A DNA stretch of 64,000 nucleotides, from positions 2,356,001 to 2,420,000 of the forward strand of contig NZ_CP104003.1 in the NCBI RefSeq assembly GCF_025231485.1, written 5' to 3'. The position numbers were made by a program, and so were the translations under genes. Origin of the DNA: Salinirubellus salinus (lineage in GTDB: Archaea; Halobacteriota; Halobacteria; Halobacteriales; Haloarculaceae). This document shows, one piece after another, positions 1 to 7,900 of this stretch. Under the pieces are notes generated by a model. The model was not told where the DNA came from. It did no database searches and worked only from the letters and a program-made list of their open reading frames with translations. How positions within the stretch are numbered: position 1 is the first letter of the stretch; each line of letters opens with the position of its first letter.

Positions 1-379
1 CGACGTCGTCCAGCAGCCCGGGGGCGGCTCACACCAGTTCACCATCGAGGACAGCGTGATGCGAGCCGTCGACGAGTACGTCGACGAGGCCGTCGAGGAG
101 GTGGCCAACGGTTTCCTCCCGAAGCTCGCCTCGACGAACATGAAGGTGTACCAGCTCGCGCTGGAACAGCCGGTCGTCCTCACGGGTGGGATGGTCGCCA
201 TCCCCGGGCTCGTCGAGGCGTTCGAGCGCCGGCTGAGCGAGGCGCTCGACCGCGAGGTCACGGCCGTCGCACCCGACGAACCCGTCCGTGCGGCCGCCGT
301 CGGTGCCCAGCGCATCGCCGAGCGCCTCGCGGCGGTCCACGCCGGCGGTGCCGACGCCGCCGCCGCGGCCGACGACTGA
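1..379 (+). CDS. Actin/Hsp70-superfamily ATPase, C-terminal fragment
   Basis: The reading frame is open from base 2 to the TGA at 377-379, so the gene enters from beyond the left edge and only about 125 C-terminal residues are visible. The segment VVLTGGMVAIPGLVEAF followed by PVRAAAVGAQRIAERL matches the last part of the actin/Hsp70 ATPase fold: the glycine-rich phosphate/adenosine loop, then a helix, as in MreB, FtsA and related proteins. The N-terminal nucleotide-binding motifs lie outside the window, so the subfamily (MreB-like, FtsA-like or salactin-like) cannot be decided. The tail is Ala/Asp-rich. The next gene starts 4 bases downstream on the same strand, which suggests co-transcription. 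Confidence 0.6.
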   Translation, partial: DVVQQPGGGSHQFTIEDSVMRAVDEYVDEAVEEVANGFLPKLASTNMKVYQLALEQPVVLTGGMVAIPGLVEAFERRLSEALDREVTAVAPDEPVRAAAVGAQRIAERLAAVHAGGADAAAAADD

Positions 380-383
380 GCCG

Positions 384-1061
384 GTGCGCCGAACGGTCGA
401 GCGCGTCGAGCCCGACGCCGAACCCGACCCGATACCGGCCGACTTCTTCGAGGACGACGATGTCCGAGCCACGGCGTCGCTGGAGGCGGGCTGGGTCGCG
501 CTCTCGGACACGGAACTCCTCCGGTACCATCCCGACGGCGAGCCACCGCTGGCGCGGGTCCCCCTGCCGAACGTGGCCGCGCTCGAACTCCAGCGGACCG
601 GCGGGGGTCGCCTGCTCGCGTTCGTCCCGCGGCTGGTCACGTTCGGGATGGGCGCGCTGGTCGCCGGCCTCGTCCTCCGGGGGTTCTCGCTGCCGACGAG
701 CGCCGCCGAGGGGGCCGGCACCGAGGGGCTGGGGTCGCTGCTCGGCGTATTGAGCGCCGCGCTCTCGACGCTCGCGAGTGGCCTGCTCCTCGGCGGTGTG
801 GGACTGGTGTTCCTCGCCGTCTGCCTCGTGGGGGTCGCGCTCTCGCGCCGGGAGACGGAGCTGGCCGTCGAGCGAGCGGGTGGGGCGTCGGTCACCTGCC
901 CGGTCGGCGAGCGAGCTGGAAAGCGGGCGCTGCGGGCACTCGAACCCGGGCTGGCGGGGGGAGCGCCGCGGGAGGGGGACGAGGCCGCCAGCGACGAGGG
1001 GTCGCTGGCGAGGACTCAGTCGTCCGCCGAGACTCCGGTCGAGAGGTCGTCCTCGAGGTAG
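384..1061 (+). CDS. Membrane protein of unknown function, two transmembrane segments
   Basis: I do not recognise this family. The GTG at 384 is chosen because it lies just after the upstream stop and gives a 225-residue product; the same frame is open further upstream but inside the previous gene. About 40 acidic N-terminal residues are followed by a short beta-rich stretch (WVALSDTELLRYHPDGE) reminiscent of PH-like domains, then two hydrophobic segments (around LLAFVPRLVTFGMGALVAGL and LASGLLLGGVGLVFLAVCLV) and a charged cytoplasmic tail. It probably shares a transcript with the actin-fold gene, so a membrane-anchor role for a cytoskeletal protein is possible but is only inferred. Its 3' end overlaps the convergent small zinc protein by 46 bases. 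Confidence 0.6.
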   Translation: MRRTVERVEPDAEPDPIPADFFEDDDVRATASLEAGWVALSDTELLRYHPDGEPPLARVPLPNVAALELQRTGGGRLLAFVPRLVTFGMGALVAGLVLRGFSLPTSAAEGAGTEGLGSLLGVLSAALSTLASGLLLGGVGLVFLAVCLVGVALSRRETELAVERAGGASVTCPVGERAGKRALRALEPGLAGGAPREGDEAASDEGSLARTQSSAETPVERSSSR

Positions 1062-1183
1062 GCGACCGCACAGTCGGTCGAGCAGAAGCGACTCCCGAAC
1101 TCCATGTGCGGGTGGTGGTGGCGGAGGGTCACCCACCGGCCGTCGGTGTCGATAGGCGACTCACATCGGTCACAGCGCGGCAT
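1016..1183 (-). CDS. Small zinc-motif protein (55 aa)
   Basis: A 55-residue ORF starts at the ATG at 1183. It has two cysteine pairs, CDRC near the N-terminus (residues 4-7) and CSTDC near residue 34, separated by a His-rich stretch (RHHHPH). This is the arrangement of a single treble-clef or zinc-ribbon domain of the MYM/TRASH kind, in which the second pair sits in an FCSTDC-like motif. Such small haloarchaeal proteins are usually of unknown function; metal binding is inferred from the cysteines only. It overlaps the end of the convergent membrane-protein gene by 46 bases. Confidence 0.65.
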   Translation of the reverse strand: MPRCDRCESPIDTDGRWVTLRHHHPHMEFGSRFCSTDCAVAYLEDDLSTGVSADD

Positions 1184-1234
1184 CTTGCATCGTGATACGT
1201 GGGCAGGGGTTCTGTAGGTTACTCTTCTGGCGGT

Positions 1235-1261
1235 GGGCGTCACCCGGAGCGGGTGACGCCC
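1235..1261. repeat. Perfect 11-bp stem hairpin in a divergent intergenic region
   Basis: GGGCGTCACCC, a 5-nt loop, then GGGTGACGCCC: an 11-bp stem without mismatch. It lies between the starts of the small zinc protein (1183, minus) and the gene at 1344 (plus). It could be an operator for a dimeric regulator or an RNA structure in the leader of the plus-strand gene. No T-tract follows it, so a terminator is unlikely. Confidence 0.7.
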
Positions 1262-1343
1262 GTCGGACCGCGAGCCAACCACTATTACGGTCGCCTCACA
1301 CTCCCCACGCGAACGGGGCTCGCCCCGACCGCAATCACGACCG

Positions 1344-1916
1344 ATGCTCCCCGACCTCCCCGACGACGGCCGCAAGACGGTGTTCTGCGTGGATTGTGAC
1401 GAGTGGCGCCACCCCCGACACGCCTGTGCCCGAGACCCGACACACGACACGGCACCGCTGCCGGTCCTCCAGCTCAGAGCGGAGGGGCCGCTATCGCCGG
1501 CTGGGTTCCGCGACCGGGACGGGAGCTTCGGTCCGGAGGTCCGCCAGCAACACGACGTGACCAAGTTCGACCTGATGGCACACTCGAAGGGCCGCAACTC
1601 CACGTTTGGGGCGACGACACCGGTGTACTATCTAGCTGGGGAGCACGACCCGGCGCAGGTCATCTCGACGTGGCTCCGGGTGAACGAGTCGCTGTTGGCC
1701 GGGCGCGGTCTGAGCACCGAGAACGTCTCGCGTGCGCTCTCGAAGCGTGAGTTCCGGGCGGCGTGGCGGGACCTGCGCGAGGAGCGGACGTTCGAGTTCC
1801 TGCAGGAACCAGCGCAGTCGAACCACGGCGGGGGCCAGATGGAGGACGTCGAGTGCCCGTTCTGCGGCGCGATGGTCAAACGACTCCCGACACACCTCCC
1901 CTGCGCCTCGCAGTAG
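1344..1916 (+). CDS. Uncharacterised protein with terminal Cys/His motifs
   Basis: A 190-residue protein of no family I recognise. It carries CVDCDEWRHPRHAC at residues 15-28 and CPFCGAMVKRLPTHLPC at about 171-187. Both look like zinc-binding knuckles; the second resembles a C2H2/C2HC finger at the very C-terminus. The middle (roughly 60-160) is mixed alpha/beta with several Arg and Glu residues and no membrane segment. Zinc fingers at both ends suggest nucleic-acid or protein binding, by inference. It ends 26 bases from the 3' end of the tRNA-Met gene, a position often used by integrating elements, and its base composition is somewhat less GC-rich than its neighbours. I see no integrase. Confidence 0.6.
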   Translation: MLPDLPDDGRKTVFCVDCDEWRHPRHACARDPTHDTAPLPVLQLRAEGPLSPAGFRDRDGSFGPEVRQQHDVTKFDLMAHSKGRNSTFGATTPVYYLAGEHDPAQVISTWLRVNESLLAGRGLSTENVSRALSKREFRAAWRDLREERTFEFLQEPAQSNHGGGQMEDVECPFCGAMVKRLPTHLPCASQ

Positions 1917-1942
1917 GCACTGGGGGAGTTGAACAAAGTGAG

Positions 1943-2074
1943 TGCCCGGGGCGGGCTCCGAACCCGCGATCTCCGCATGACCCAGGTGCGAGGCAGGCAG
2001 CCTCGCGGGGCGGTGCGGTGGGACGCCGTGTTACCCTATGAGTGCGGCGCTATGTCCAACTAAGCCACCCGGGC
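1943..2074 (-). tRNA. tRNA-Met (anticodon CAT), elongator, with 58-nt intron
   Basis: Read on the minus strand, the gene starts GCCCGGG at 2074 and ends CCCGGGC plus discriminator A at 1943, giving a perfect 7-bp acceptor stem. The T arm is GCGGG-TTCGGAG-CCCGC. The anticodon arm is CCGCA-CTCATAA-TGCGG, with CAT as anticodon once an intron is removed. Exon 1 is 2037-2074 (38 nt) and exon 2 is 1943-1978 (36 nt); the intron at 1979-2036 sits at the canonical position 37/38. Haloarchaeal elongator tRNA-Met is known to carry an intron here, cut by the splicing endonuclease at a bulge-helix-bulge. CCA is not encoded. The U1-A72 pair of an initiator is absent. Confidence 0.93.
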
Positions 2075-2148
2075 GCACTCTTCCGTACCGGCCTGTCGCT
2101 CTTGAAGGTTCTCATATGCCCCCGCTCGACCCCGAAGCGCACCTGCGG

Positions 2149-2155
2149 TTTTATC
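2149..2155 (+). promoter_or_regulatory. TATA box for the gene at 2179
   Basis: TTTTATC lies 24-30 bases before the ATG at 2179. This spacing fits a haloarchaeal leaderless transcript and supports 2179 over the upstream in-frame starts at 2038 and 2116. Confidence 0.55.
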
Positions 2156-2178
2156 ACCGGCGGGTGACACCGACGAGC

Positions 2179-3249
2179 ATGGAACTCCCGGACCTGCTGC
2201 GCGACCGACTCGACGGGGAGTCGGTGCTCGCGAGCGTCGACCTCGGGGGTGGAGACCGCGTGGTGGTGACGCCGTCGCGGGCGCTTTGCTACCGGAGCGA
2301 GGGGCTGCTCTCCGACGAGTCCGTCGAGACGTTCCCGCTCGACGCCCAGCGACTCGAGCTCCGGTCGGGCCGGCGCAAGACCACGTTCGAACTCGGCTAC
2401 GTCGACGAGCGACGTGACTTCACCGTCCCGTCGAGTCGAGCCTCCGAGGTGCTCTCACCCCTGCTCGGTGGCGTGCTCCGGACCGCCGACATCGTCGAGA
2501 CCGACGAGTCGGTCCGTGGCGCCTACCGGTTCAGCGAACTCACGCTGGTCGTCACGGACCGTCGGCTCGTCAGACACGTCGGCGCCGCCGTCTGGGACGA
2601 GGAGTACGAGGTGGCTCCGTTCGCCGACCTGACCGGCCTCGCGTTCGAGGAGGGGAGCGTCGGCACCGAGGTGTCGGTCGAGGTTGACGGCTACCCACAG
2701 CGGTTCAAGGTGCCCAACGAACACGCCGGGAGCGTGCGCAAGACCCTCCAGAATGCCGTCTTCGCGTTCCACGGCGTCGACTCACTGGCCGAACTCGACG
2801 CCGCCGTCGGCGTCGACAGCGAGGCGGAGGACGAACTGGTCGAGAGCGGCTTCACGAAGAAACTCGGCGACGACGACGACGAGGAGCGACCGTTCGCCGA
2901 CCTGACTGCGCCCGAACTGGACCACGACAGGGACCGGGACGGGGGGCAGGAGACCGACCGGGAGACGGACGGCCGGGCACACGCGTCCCCACAGGCCGAC
3001 GACGGTGAGGAGGCCGTCACGGCGACCCGGACCGTCGAGACGGCACGGCCCGAGACGGAAGCGGAGCGCGGAACGGGGACGGAACCGGAGGCAGGGAGCG
3101 CCGAGACGGCGGGCGACGCGGCCGCCGGTGCCGAGGTGGCCGCGCGACTGGCCGCGCTCGAGGAGGCCGTGGAGCGACAGGGCGAACGCATCGAGCGACA
3201 GCAGCGGACCATCGAACGGCTGGTCGACGAGCTCCGTCGGGGTCGCTAG
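2179..3249 (+). CDS. Haloarchaeal protein with PH-like N-terminal half and C-terminal coiled coil
   Basis: A 356-residue protein resembling a haloarchaea-specific family (probably DUF7115; recalled, not searched). Residues 1-200 are beta-rich with two similar units, each containing an RVVVTPSRALCY / TLVVTDRRLVRH type strand pair, which recalls tandem PH-like domains. Residues about 215-310 are a very acidic, low-complexity linker. The last 35 residues form a clear heptad coiled coil (AALEEAVERQGERIERQQ). There is no signal peptide or membrane helix, so it is cytoplasmic. The start is set by a TATA box 24-30 bases upstream. Its stop codon shares bases with the stop of the convergent lipoprotein gene. 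Confidence 0.65.
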   Translation: MELPDLLRDRLDGESVLASVDLGGGDRVVVTPSRALCYRSEGLLSDESVETFPLDAQRLELRSGRRKTTFELGYVDERRDFTVPSSRASEVLSPLLGGVLRTADIVETDESVRGAYRFSELTLVVTDRRLVRHVGAAVWDEEYEVAPFADLTGLAFEEGSVGTEVSVEVDGYPQRFKVPNEHAGSVRKTLQNAVFAFHGVDSLAELDAAVGVDSEAEDELVESGFTKKLGDDDDEERPFADLTAPELDHDRDRDGGQETDRETDGRAHASPQADDGEEAVTATRTVETARPETEAERGTGTEPEAGSAETAGDAAAGAEVAARLAALEEAVERQGERIERQQRTIERLVDELRRGR

Positions 3250-4127
3250 CCCTCGACGAGCGCCGTCGCGTACCAGTCCGGGCGGGAGACGTCCGTCGCG
3301 CCGACGCCTGCTATCCGGCCGGCCCGGCGGACCCTGACGAGGCCGCCCTCGCGCCGGTCGGCGTACGTGACCGCGTACGACCTGACCAGTCCCGACTCCG
3401 TGACGACGGCCGTGACCGAGAGGTTCGCTATCGACGCCACGTCCGAGCGGCCGGTGAGCGACCGGAGCGCCGCCACCGAGCGCAGGCCGGTGCCGGCGAG
3501 TCGGTAGCGCCACTCCCCGTCGGCGCGCTCGCGGTCGGTGACGGTGGCGTTCACGGCCGAGAGCGCGAGCAACACCTCACGGCCAGCCGTCGGGCCGGGG
3601 AGGAGCGCGGTCGGCTGTGGGCCCTCGCCGTCGGCCGGGGCCACCGTCGCGTAGGTGGCGTTCCCGTCGTCGACGACGCGCCGCCGGAACCCGCGTTCGC
3701 TCGTCGCGTACTGCTCGACGCGGGCGACGGTGCCGAGGCGCTCACGGAGCGCCCCGTCGATGGTCCGGACGACGTGGTAGCGCCCGTCGGCGCCGAAACG
3801 AGCGCGGGTCACCACCCGACTCTCGACGGTACCGTCGGGGAGGGTGCGGCTGACGGTCCGGTTCGTCCGGAACGAGGTACCCTCGAGGTGCGAGCGGTGG
3901 GCCGCGAGGAGGGCGCCCGCGTCGGTCACGCCCGACGCGGTCAGGCCGGGCGCGAGGTCCGGGGGCGGCGTCGGTGGGGGCGAGGGGACGGGCGCGGGCG
4001 TCACCGTCTCGGCCGGCGTCGGCGCGGCAGGGGCGGTGAGCCCGCTACAGCCGGCGAGGACCAGCAGGCACGCGAGGGTGAGCGCCGACACCGCGTGGGT
4101 GGACGCCTCGGGACCGGACCGTCTCAC
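3246..4127 (-). CDS. Secreted lipoprotein of unknown function
   Basis: A 293-residue protein whose start is taken at the GTG at 4127, the only usable start that puts a signal sequence ahead of the lipobox: hydrophobic ALTLACLLVLAGC, with Cys as the lipid anchor. A Thr/Pro-rich linker (APTPAETVTPAPVPSPPP) tethers a globular domain of alternating beta strands with several N-x-T/S sequons. The domain resembles the outer-membrane-lipoprotein-carrier-like haloarchaeal lipoproteins (DUF7537 type; recalled, uncertain) that begin with a GLTASGVTDAGALLAAHRS-like segment. It is anchored at the outer face of the membrane. It overlaps the convergent upstream gene only at the stop codons. Confidence 0.7.
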   Translation of the reverse strand: MRRSGPEASTHAVSALTLACLLVLAGCSGLTAPAAPTPAETVTPAPVPSPPPTPPPDLAPGLTASGVTDAGALLAAHRSHLEGTSFRTNRTVSRTLPDGTVESRVVTRARFGADGRYHVVRTIDGALRERLGTVARVEQYATSERGFRRRVVDDGNATYATVAPADGEGPQPTALLPGPTAGREVLLALSAVNATVTDRERADGEWRYRLAGTGLRSVAALRSLTGRSDVASIANLSVTAVVTESGLVRSYAVTYADRREGGLVRVRRAGRIAGVGATDVSRPDWYATALVEG

Positions 4128-4211
4128 GCTCCACCGTGGCGCCGCGCGGACTTCAATCCCGGGCGAGGGTGAGAGTGCGATTGATGTGGGCCGGGTGCGG
4201 AGTGGGCGTCG

Positions 4212-5063
4212 ATGGACGATGCCACCCCGACGCTCGCGCGGGTCGCGGTCTACCCGGTGAAGTCGCTCGACCCGCACCCGCTCGACCGGGCGACGGTCCG
4301 CGAACACGGCGGCCTCAGTCACGACCGCGAGTTCGCCATCGTCGACGGCGACGGCGGGTACGTCAACGGCAAGCGCGAACCGGCGACCCACCGGCTTCGC
4401 TCGCGGTTCGAGCCCGGCGAGGTGTCGGAGACGCCTCGTGGAGCCGATGGAAGCGTCGGCGGCCCGACTCTCTCGCTCCGGCCGAACGACGCCGCGGAGT
4501 GGGCGACGTTCTCGCTGGCCGACGGGGAGCGGGCCCCGCTGGAGGCGTGGCTCTCGGACTACTTCGGCTACGAGGTGGCCGTCGAACGCGACGAGCGCGG
4601 CGGATTCCCGGACGACACGCACGCCGCGGGGCCGACGGTCGTCGCGAGCGGGACGCTCGAGGAGGTCGGCTCGTGGTTCGGGTTCGGCGCCGAGACGGCC
4701 CGTCGGCGCCTGCGCCCGAACCTCGTCGTCGACGCCCCCGCGTTCTGGGAGGACCGGCTCTACTCTGCGACCGACCGCGAGCGGGTCGTCCCGTTCACCG
4801 TCGGCGACGCGACGTTCGAGGGGGTCAACCCCTGCCAGCGGTGCGTGGTCCCCTCCCGGGACCCCGACACGGGCGAGGAGACACCCGGGTTCCGCCAGCG
4901 GTTCGTCGAGAAGCGCCGCGAGACGCTCCCCCCCTGGGCCGGCGACGCCTGGTTCGACCACTTCTTCCGGCTGACGGTGAACACGCGGGTGCCACGCGGG
5001 ACGGTGGGCGAGACGGTGAGCGTCGGCGCCCCGGTGCGGGTGGGCGAGGAGCGTCCGGTCTGA
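4212..5063 (+). CDS. MOSC-domain protein (molybdenum cofactor sulfurase C-terminal type)
   Basis: A 283-residue protein with an MOSC N-terminal beta-barrel (VAVYPVKSL at residues 12-20, the hallmark opening) followed by the MOSC domain. That domain contains NPCQRCVVPSRDPDTGE at about 209-225, with the conserved cysteine of the family. Members such as mARC/YcbX bind a molybdenum cofactor and reduce N-hydroxylated compounds or transfer sulfur to metal centres. The substrate cannot be predicted. There is no signal peptide, so it is cytoplasmic. It is divergent from the lipoprotein gene with an 84-base gap. Length and domain order are normal for the family. Confidence 0.88.
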   Translation: MDDATPTLARVAVYPVKSLDPHPLDRATVREHGGLSHDREFAIVDGDGGYVNGKREPATHRLRSRFEPGEVSETPRGADGSVGGPTLSLRPNDAAEWATFSLADGERAPLEAWLSDYFGYEVAVERDERGGFPDDTHAAGPTVVASGTLEEVGSWFGFGAETARRRLRPNLVVDAPAFWEDRLYSATDRERVVPFTVGDATFEGVNPCQRCVVPSRDPDTGEETPGFRQRFVEKRRETLPPWAGDAWFDHFFRLTVNTRVPRGTVGETVSVGAPVRVGEERPV

Positions 5064-5287
5064 ACGGACGTTTCGACGGTTCTGCGAGCTGGTTCATCGG
5101 CCCGTCCCTCCTCGCGACGGACGGGGACGACAGACACCCGACTCTCCCGGCGAACGGCGCTCGCGACGGCGGCGTCGCCGGTCCGGGGGTGGTGGTGCAC
5201 CTCGCCGCGGACGGCAGCCGAGCGGTCACGCTGTCGTCGTCCGCTCCCCACTCGCGCTCGTGCCACGCGCCACGGCGCCCCGTGCGC

Positions 5288-5770
5288 TCAGGGGAGGTAC
5301 CTGACGCTGACCAGGCCGGCCTCGTGGCGTATCTCGACGCGGTTCACGCCGAGCCGGGCCGCCCGGACGAGTGTCCCCTCGTCGTCGTGCACGTCTGCCA
5401 CGGCGGCCTCGGTGTCGGGTTCGGGGACGGTCAGGACGTGGATCTCACCCTCGCCAGCGCGTTCTCGGCGAGTCACGTCGCCGACCTCGGCGGGGGCGAG
5501 GTCGCGTTCCTGGGCGGTCGGTGGCTCCTCGCTCACCTCCACCGCGAGTCGCCAGCGGGTGTCCACCTCGACGACGCGCCACGTCACCTCCATCGGCGGG
5601 TCCGGCGCGACGGTGCCCTGGACCACGTCGCCGGCCTCGAGGCCGGGGTTCTCGCTCAGCGTGTGGACCTGGCCGCCGTCGACGTCCTTCAGCACCGCCG
5701 AGTCGGCCTCGGCGTGCGTGACGAGGAACCGGCCCTCTGTCGCGTTCTCGGGAGTCTCGGGGTCGCTCAC
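5288..5770 (-). CDS. Conserved haloarchaeal protein, probable DUF5812 family
   Basis: A 160-residue acidic cytoplasmic protein starting at GTG 5770. The N-terminus GRFLVTHAEADSAVLKDVDG followed by QVHTLSENPGLEAGDVVQGT and PPMEVTWRVVEV matches the haloarchaeal DUF5812 family as I remember it. The pattern suggests a small beta-barrel followed by a second mixed domain. Function is unknown. The plus-strand region 5064-5287 before it contains no convincing gene. Confidence 0.65.
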   Translation of the reverse strand: MSDPETPENATEGRFLVTHAEADSAVLKDVDGGQVHTLSENPGLEAGDVVQGTVAPDPPMEVTWRVVEVDTRWRLAVEVSEEPPTAQERDLAPAEVGDVTRRERAGEGEIHVLTVPEPDTEAAVADVHDDEGTLVRAARLGVNRVEIRHEAGLVSVRYLP

Positions 5771-5833
5771 GGGTGGGCTGAGGCGGCGGGTCTCCTTCCG
5801 GGTTTCGTGTTCGGTCGCCGGGCGACCGGGGAC

Positions 5834-6403
5834 TCAGGCCGCGTAGCGATGGGTGAAGTAGACGAGGAGGGCGGCCGCGAACGGGATGGCCGGGGCGGCC
5901 ACCTCGGGGACGGCGTAGAGCAGTTCGACCAGCGGCGCCGTGAGCCCGCTGGGGGCCGGCCGGGCCACCGTCTCGCCGTCGAGGACGAACTCCGGTGGGA
6001 TGGAGGCGGTGATACCGAGGTAGAGGCTGACGACGAACAGGAACCCCGAACCACCGAGCAGTCGGTCGTAGCGGGCGTCACTCCCGGTCCGTCGGTGGTT
6101 GCGGGCGACGAACAGCACCGGTGCCATCAGCGGTGCGACGACGAGCAGCCCGACGAGGATGAACAGCGCCCGCGCGAAGGTGAACGTCCCGCCGGGGCCG
6201 CCGAGCGTCTGGGCCACCTGGACGACGAGCGCGAACCCGAACAGCAGGGCGAGCGAGAGCGCGAGCAGTCCACCCACCAGCGCGTACGCGCGGAACAGCC
6301 GCGAGTCGCTCCGCCGGAACGCGTAGGGGTAGGCGCCGAACACGCCGCCGTAGCCGTCGTCCTCCGGCGGGCCGCCGGCCTCGCCGCTGGCCGTCTCGGT
6401 CAT
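5834..6403 (-). CDS. Integral membrane protein of unknown function
   Basis: A 189-residue protein from the ATG at 6403. After about 35 polar N-terminal residues (Gly/Asp/Tyr-rich), it has four to five hydrophobic segments: around LVGGLLALSLALLFGFALVV, ALFILVGLLVVAPLMAPVLF, GFLFVVSLYLGITASI and IPFAAALLVYFT. The C-terminus is HRYAA. No catalytic motif is visible. Conserved haloarchaeal membrane proteins of this size are common and uncharacterised. It follows the DMT transporter gene on the same strand with a 47-base gap, so the two may be co-transcribed. Confidence 0.6.
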   Translation of the reverse strand: MTETASGEAGGPPEDDGYGGVFGAYPYAFRRSDSRLFRAYALVGGLLALSLALLFGFALVVQVAQTLGGPGGTFTFARALFILVGLLVVAPLMAPVLFVARNHRRTGSDARYDRLLGGSGFLFVVSLYLGITASIPPEFVLDGETVARPAPSGLTAPLVELLYAVPEVAAPAIPFAAALLVYFTHRYAA

Positions 6404-6450
6404 TACCCACCGTAGGGCGGGCGGGTCGGTAAACCCCCCGATTCGGCGCG

Positions 6451-7395
6451 TCAGTCGGCCGACTCGGCCGTCGAGCGGGCGTACCGTCGCCACTCCGCCC
6501 GGATGGCCTCGCGTTTCACGAGGACGAACCCGACGACGATGACGAGGAAGCCTGCGACCGTGTTGGCGTCGATGACCTCCGAGAGGAGGAGGAAGCCGAC
6601 GAGCGCGGCGAAGACGGGGGCGACGTAGGAGACGAGGTTGATCTCGACCGGACCGAGACGGTCCAGCAGGTCGAAGTAGACGAGGAAGCCGAGCGCGCTC
6701 GCCGCGAGCGAGAGGTACGCGAGCGACCCGATGGCGTCGACGGGCGCGGCCTCGACGGCCGCGAGCATCGCCGCCGGCGACTCCCCGAGCCCGGCGCTCA
6801 ACCCGTGCATCAACAGCGCGCCGCCGACCATCGACCACGCCTCCATCGTCTCGATGGGGAGGTCGGCGTCGATGCGGCGGGTGAGGACGCTCCCGAACGC
6901 GAACGCGAGCGCGGCGCCGAAGACGAGCAACAGTCCGAGGTTCCCGAGGAGGTTCGTGGGGTCCGGCGGGTCGATGACGGCCACGCCGACGAGTCCGAGG
7001 ACCATCCCGACCAGCCCGACGACACCGAGTCGCTCGTCGGGGAGGAGGACGCGCGCGAACGCCGTGGTGAGGACGGGCGAGAGCGAGACGACGACGGCGG
7101 CGGCGGCGCTCGTCACCTCGGGGAACCCCTCGCCGACGAACAGGAGCGAGTGGTAGCCCGCGATGAGGAAGGTGGCGCCGACGGCGACTGTGGCCCACTC
7201 CGCGCGGCCGCGCGGGAGCGGTCGGTCGGTGACGAACGCGGCGTACGCGAGCATCAGGACGCCGGCCACGTCGTAGCGCACCGCGGCGAAGAGGACGGGC
7301 GGGAAGCCGAGGTCGAGGCCGGCCTTGATGGCGACGAAAGCGGAGCCCCAGACCGCCGCGAGGACGAGGAACAGCAGGAGGTTCCGGTAGCGCAC
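6451..7395 (-). CDS. DMT-superfamily transporter (EamA family)
   Basis: A 314-residue, ten-helix membrane protein with two EamA repeats. The first opens with FLVLAAVWGSAFVAIKAGL, the classic EamA/RhaT signature, and the second with LAFAFGSVLTRRI. The family (COG0697) exports amino acids, metabolites or drugs; the substrate is not predictable. The start is taken at GTG 7395, which begins four residues before the first helix; frames further upstream run into an intergenic hairpin cluster. It is probably followed in the same transcript by the small membrane protein ending at 5834. Confidence 0.85.
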   Translation of the reverse strand: MRYRNLLLFLVLAAVWGSAFVAIKAGLDLGFPPVLFAAVRYDVAGVLMLAYAAFVTDRPLPRGRAEWATVAVGATFLIAGYHSLLFVGEGFPEVTSAAAAVVVSLSPVLTTAFARVLLPDERLGVVGLVGMVLGLVGVAVIDPPDPTNLLGNLGLLLVFGAALAFAFGSVLTRRIDADLPIETMEAWSMVGGALLMHGLSAGLGESPAAMLAAVEAAPVDAIGSLAYLSLAASALGFLVYFDLLDRLGPVEINLVSYVAPVFAALVGFLLLSEVIDANTVAGFLVIVVGFVLVKREAIRAEWRRYARSTAESAD

Positions 7396-7436
7396 GTCGG
7401 GGGTCGGAGGGGGCCGTGCCTGAACGTTTCGGAGTG

Positions 7437-7545
7437 CGCGGCCGAACGAAGTGAGGCCGCGGGAGAGCGAGCGGGAGCGAACGGAGTCCTCACGAGCGAA
7501 GCGAGTGAGGGCCGTGGCAGGCGACCGGAGGGAGTCTGCCTGAGT
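7437..7545. repeat. Cluster of short inverted repeats between genes
   Basis: At least three hairpins are packed here: CGCGGCC/GGCCGCG (7437-7461), CCTCAC/GTGAGG around a GAGCGAAGCGA loop (7488-7510), and GGCAG/CTGCC (7516-7540). The GAGCGAAGCGAG motif recurs in other gaps of this window (near 50390 and 50490). No gene is supported in 7396-7607. The cluster lies upstream of the DMT transporter and downstream of the small winged-helix gene. Confidence 0.55.
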
Positions 7546-7607
7546 GGGCGACACGCGAGCAGCGTGGCGATGGCTCACCGAGAGCGAACGAGCGGTCTCT
7601 CGCCACC

Positions 7608-7853
7608 TCAGAAGATGTACGGGTCGTCCGGGCCGGCCATGTCGGGCACCACCCAGAGGCCGTCCCCGTCCTTCTCGATCTCGCCGTTGGCGTGCAGGTC
7701 CTCGAGCATCTCGCGGACCTCCTCGACCGGGAACCGGAGCGAGGCCGCGATGCTCCGCGCCGTCGCGCCGTCCGAGGCCGTCAGCACCTCGATGACGTCC
7801 TCCGTCGGACTCCCCTCGTCGCCGAACCCACCGTCGTCCCACTCGTCGTGCAT
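7608..7853 (-). CDS. Small winged-helix DNA-binding protein
   Basis: An 81-residue protein starting at ATG 7853. Residues about 18-65 form a compact helix-turn-helix: IEVLTASDGATARSIAASL, then FPVEEVREMLEDLHANGEI and a wing KDGDGLWVV. This is the pattern of a minimal winged helix of the kind common among haloarchaeal small regulators. No ligand domain is present. It is divergent from the CARF-like regulator at 8105, with inverted repeats in the shared upstream region. Regulatory function is inferred from the fold alone. Confidence 0.65.
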   Translation of the reverse strand: MHDEWDDGGFGDEGSPTEDVIEVLTASDGATARSIAASLRFPVEEVREMLEDLHANGEIEKDGDGLWVVPDMAGPDDPYIF

Positions 7854-7900
7854 GGATGCCCGTGGGCAACGGGGGATATGAACCCACGGGTCGACTCGGG

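Noticed and set aside
4136-6415. Plus-strand frame of about 760 codons
   Set aside because: It runs across the MOSC gene in another frame and antisense to two conserved genes. Composition is Arg/Gly-rich and unlike haloarchaeal proteins.
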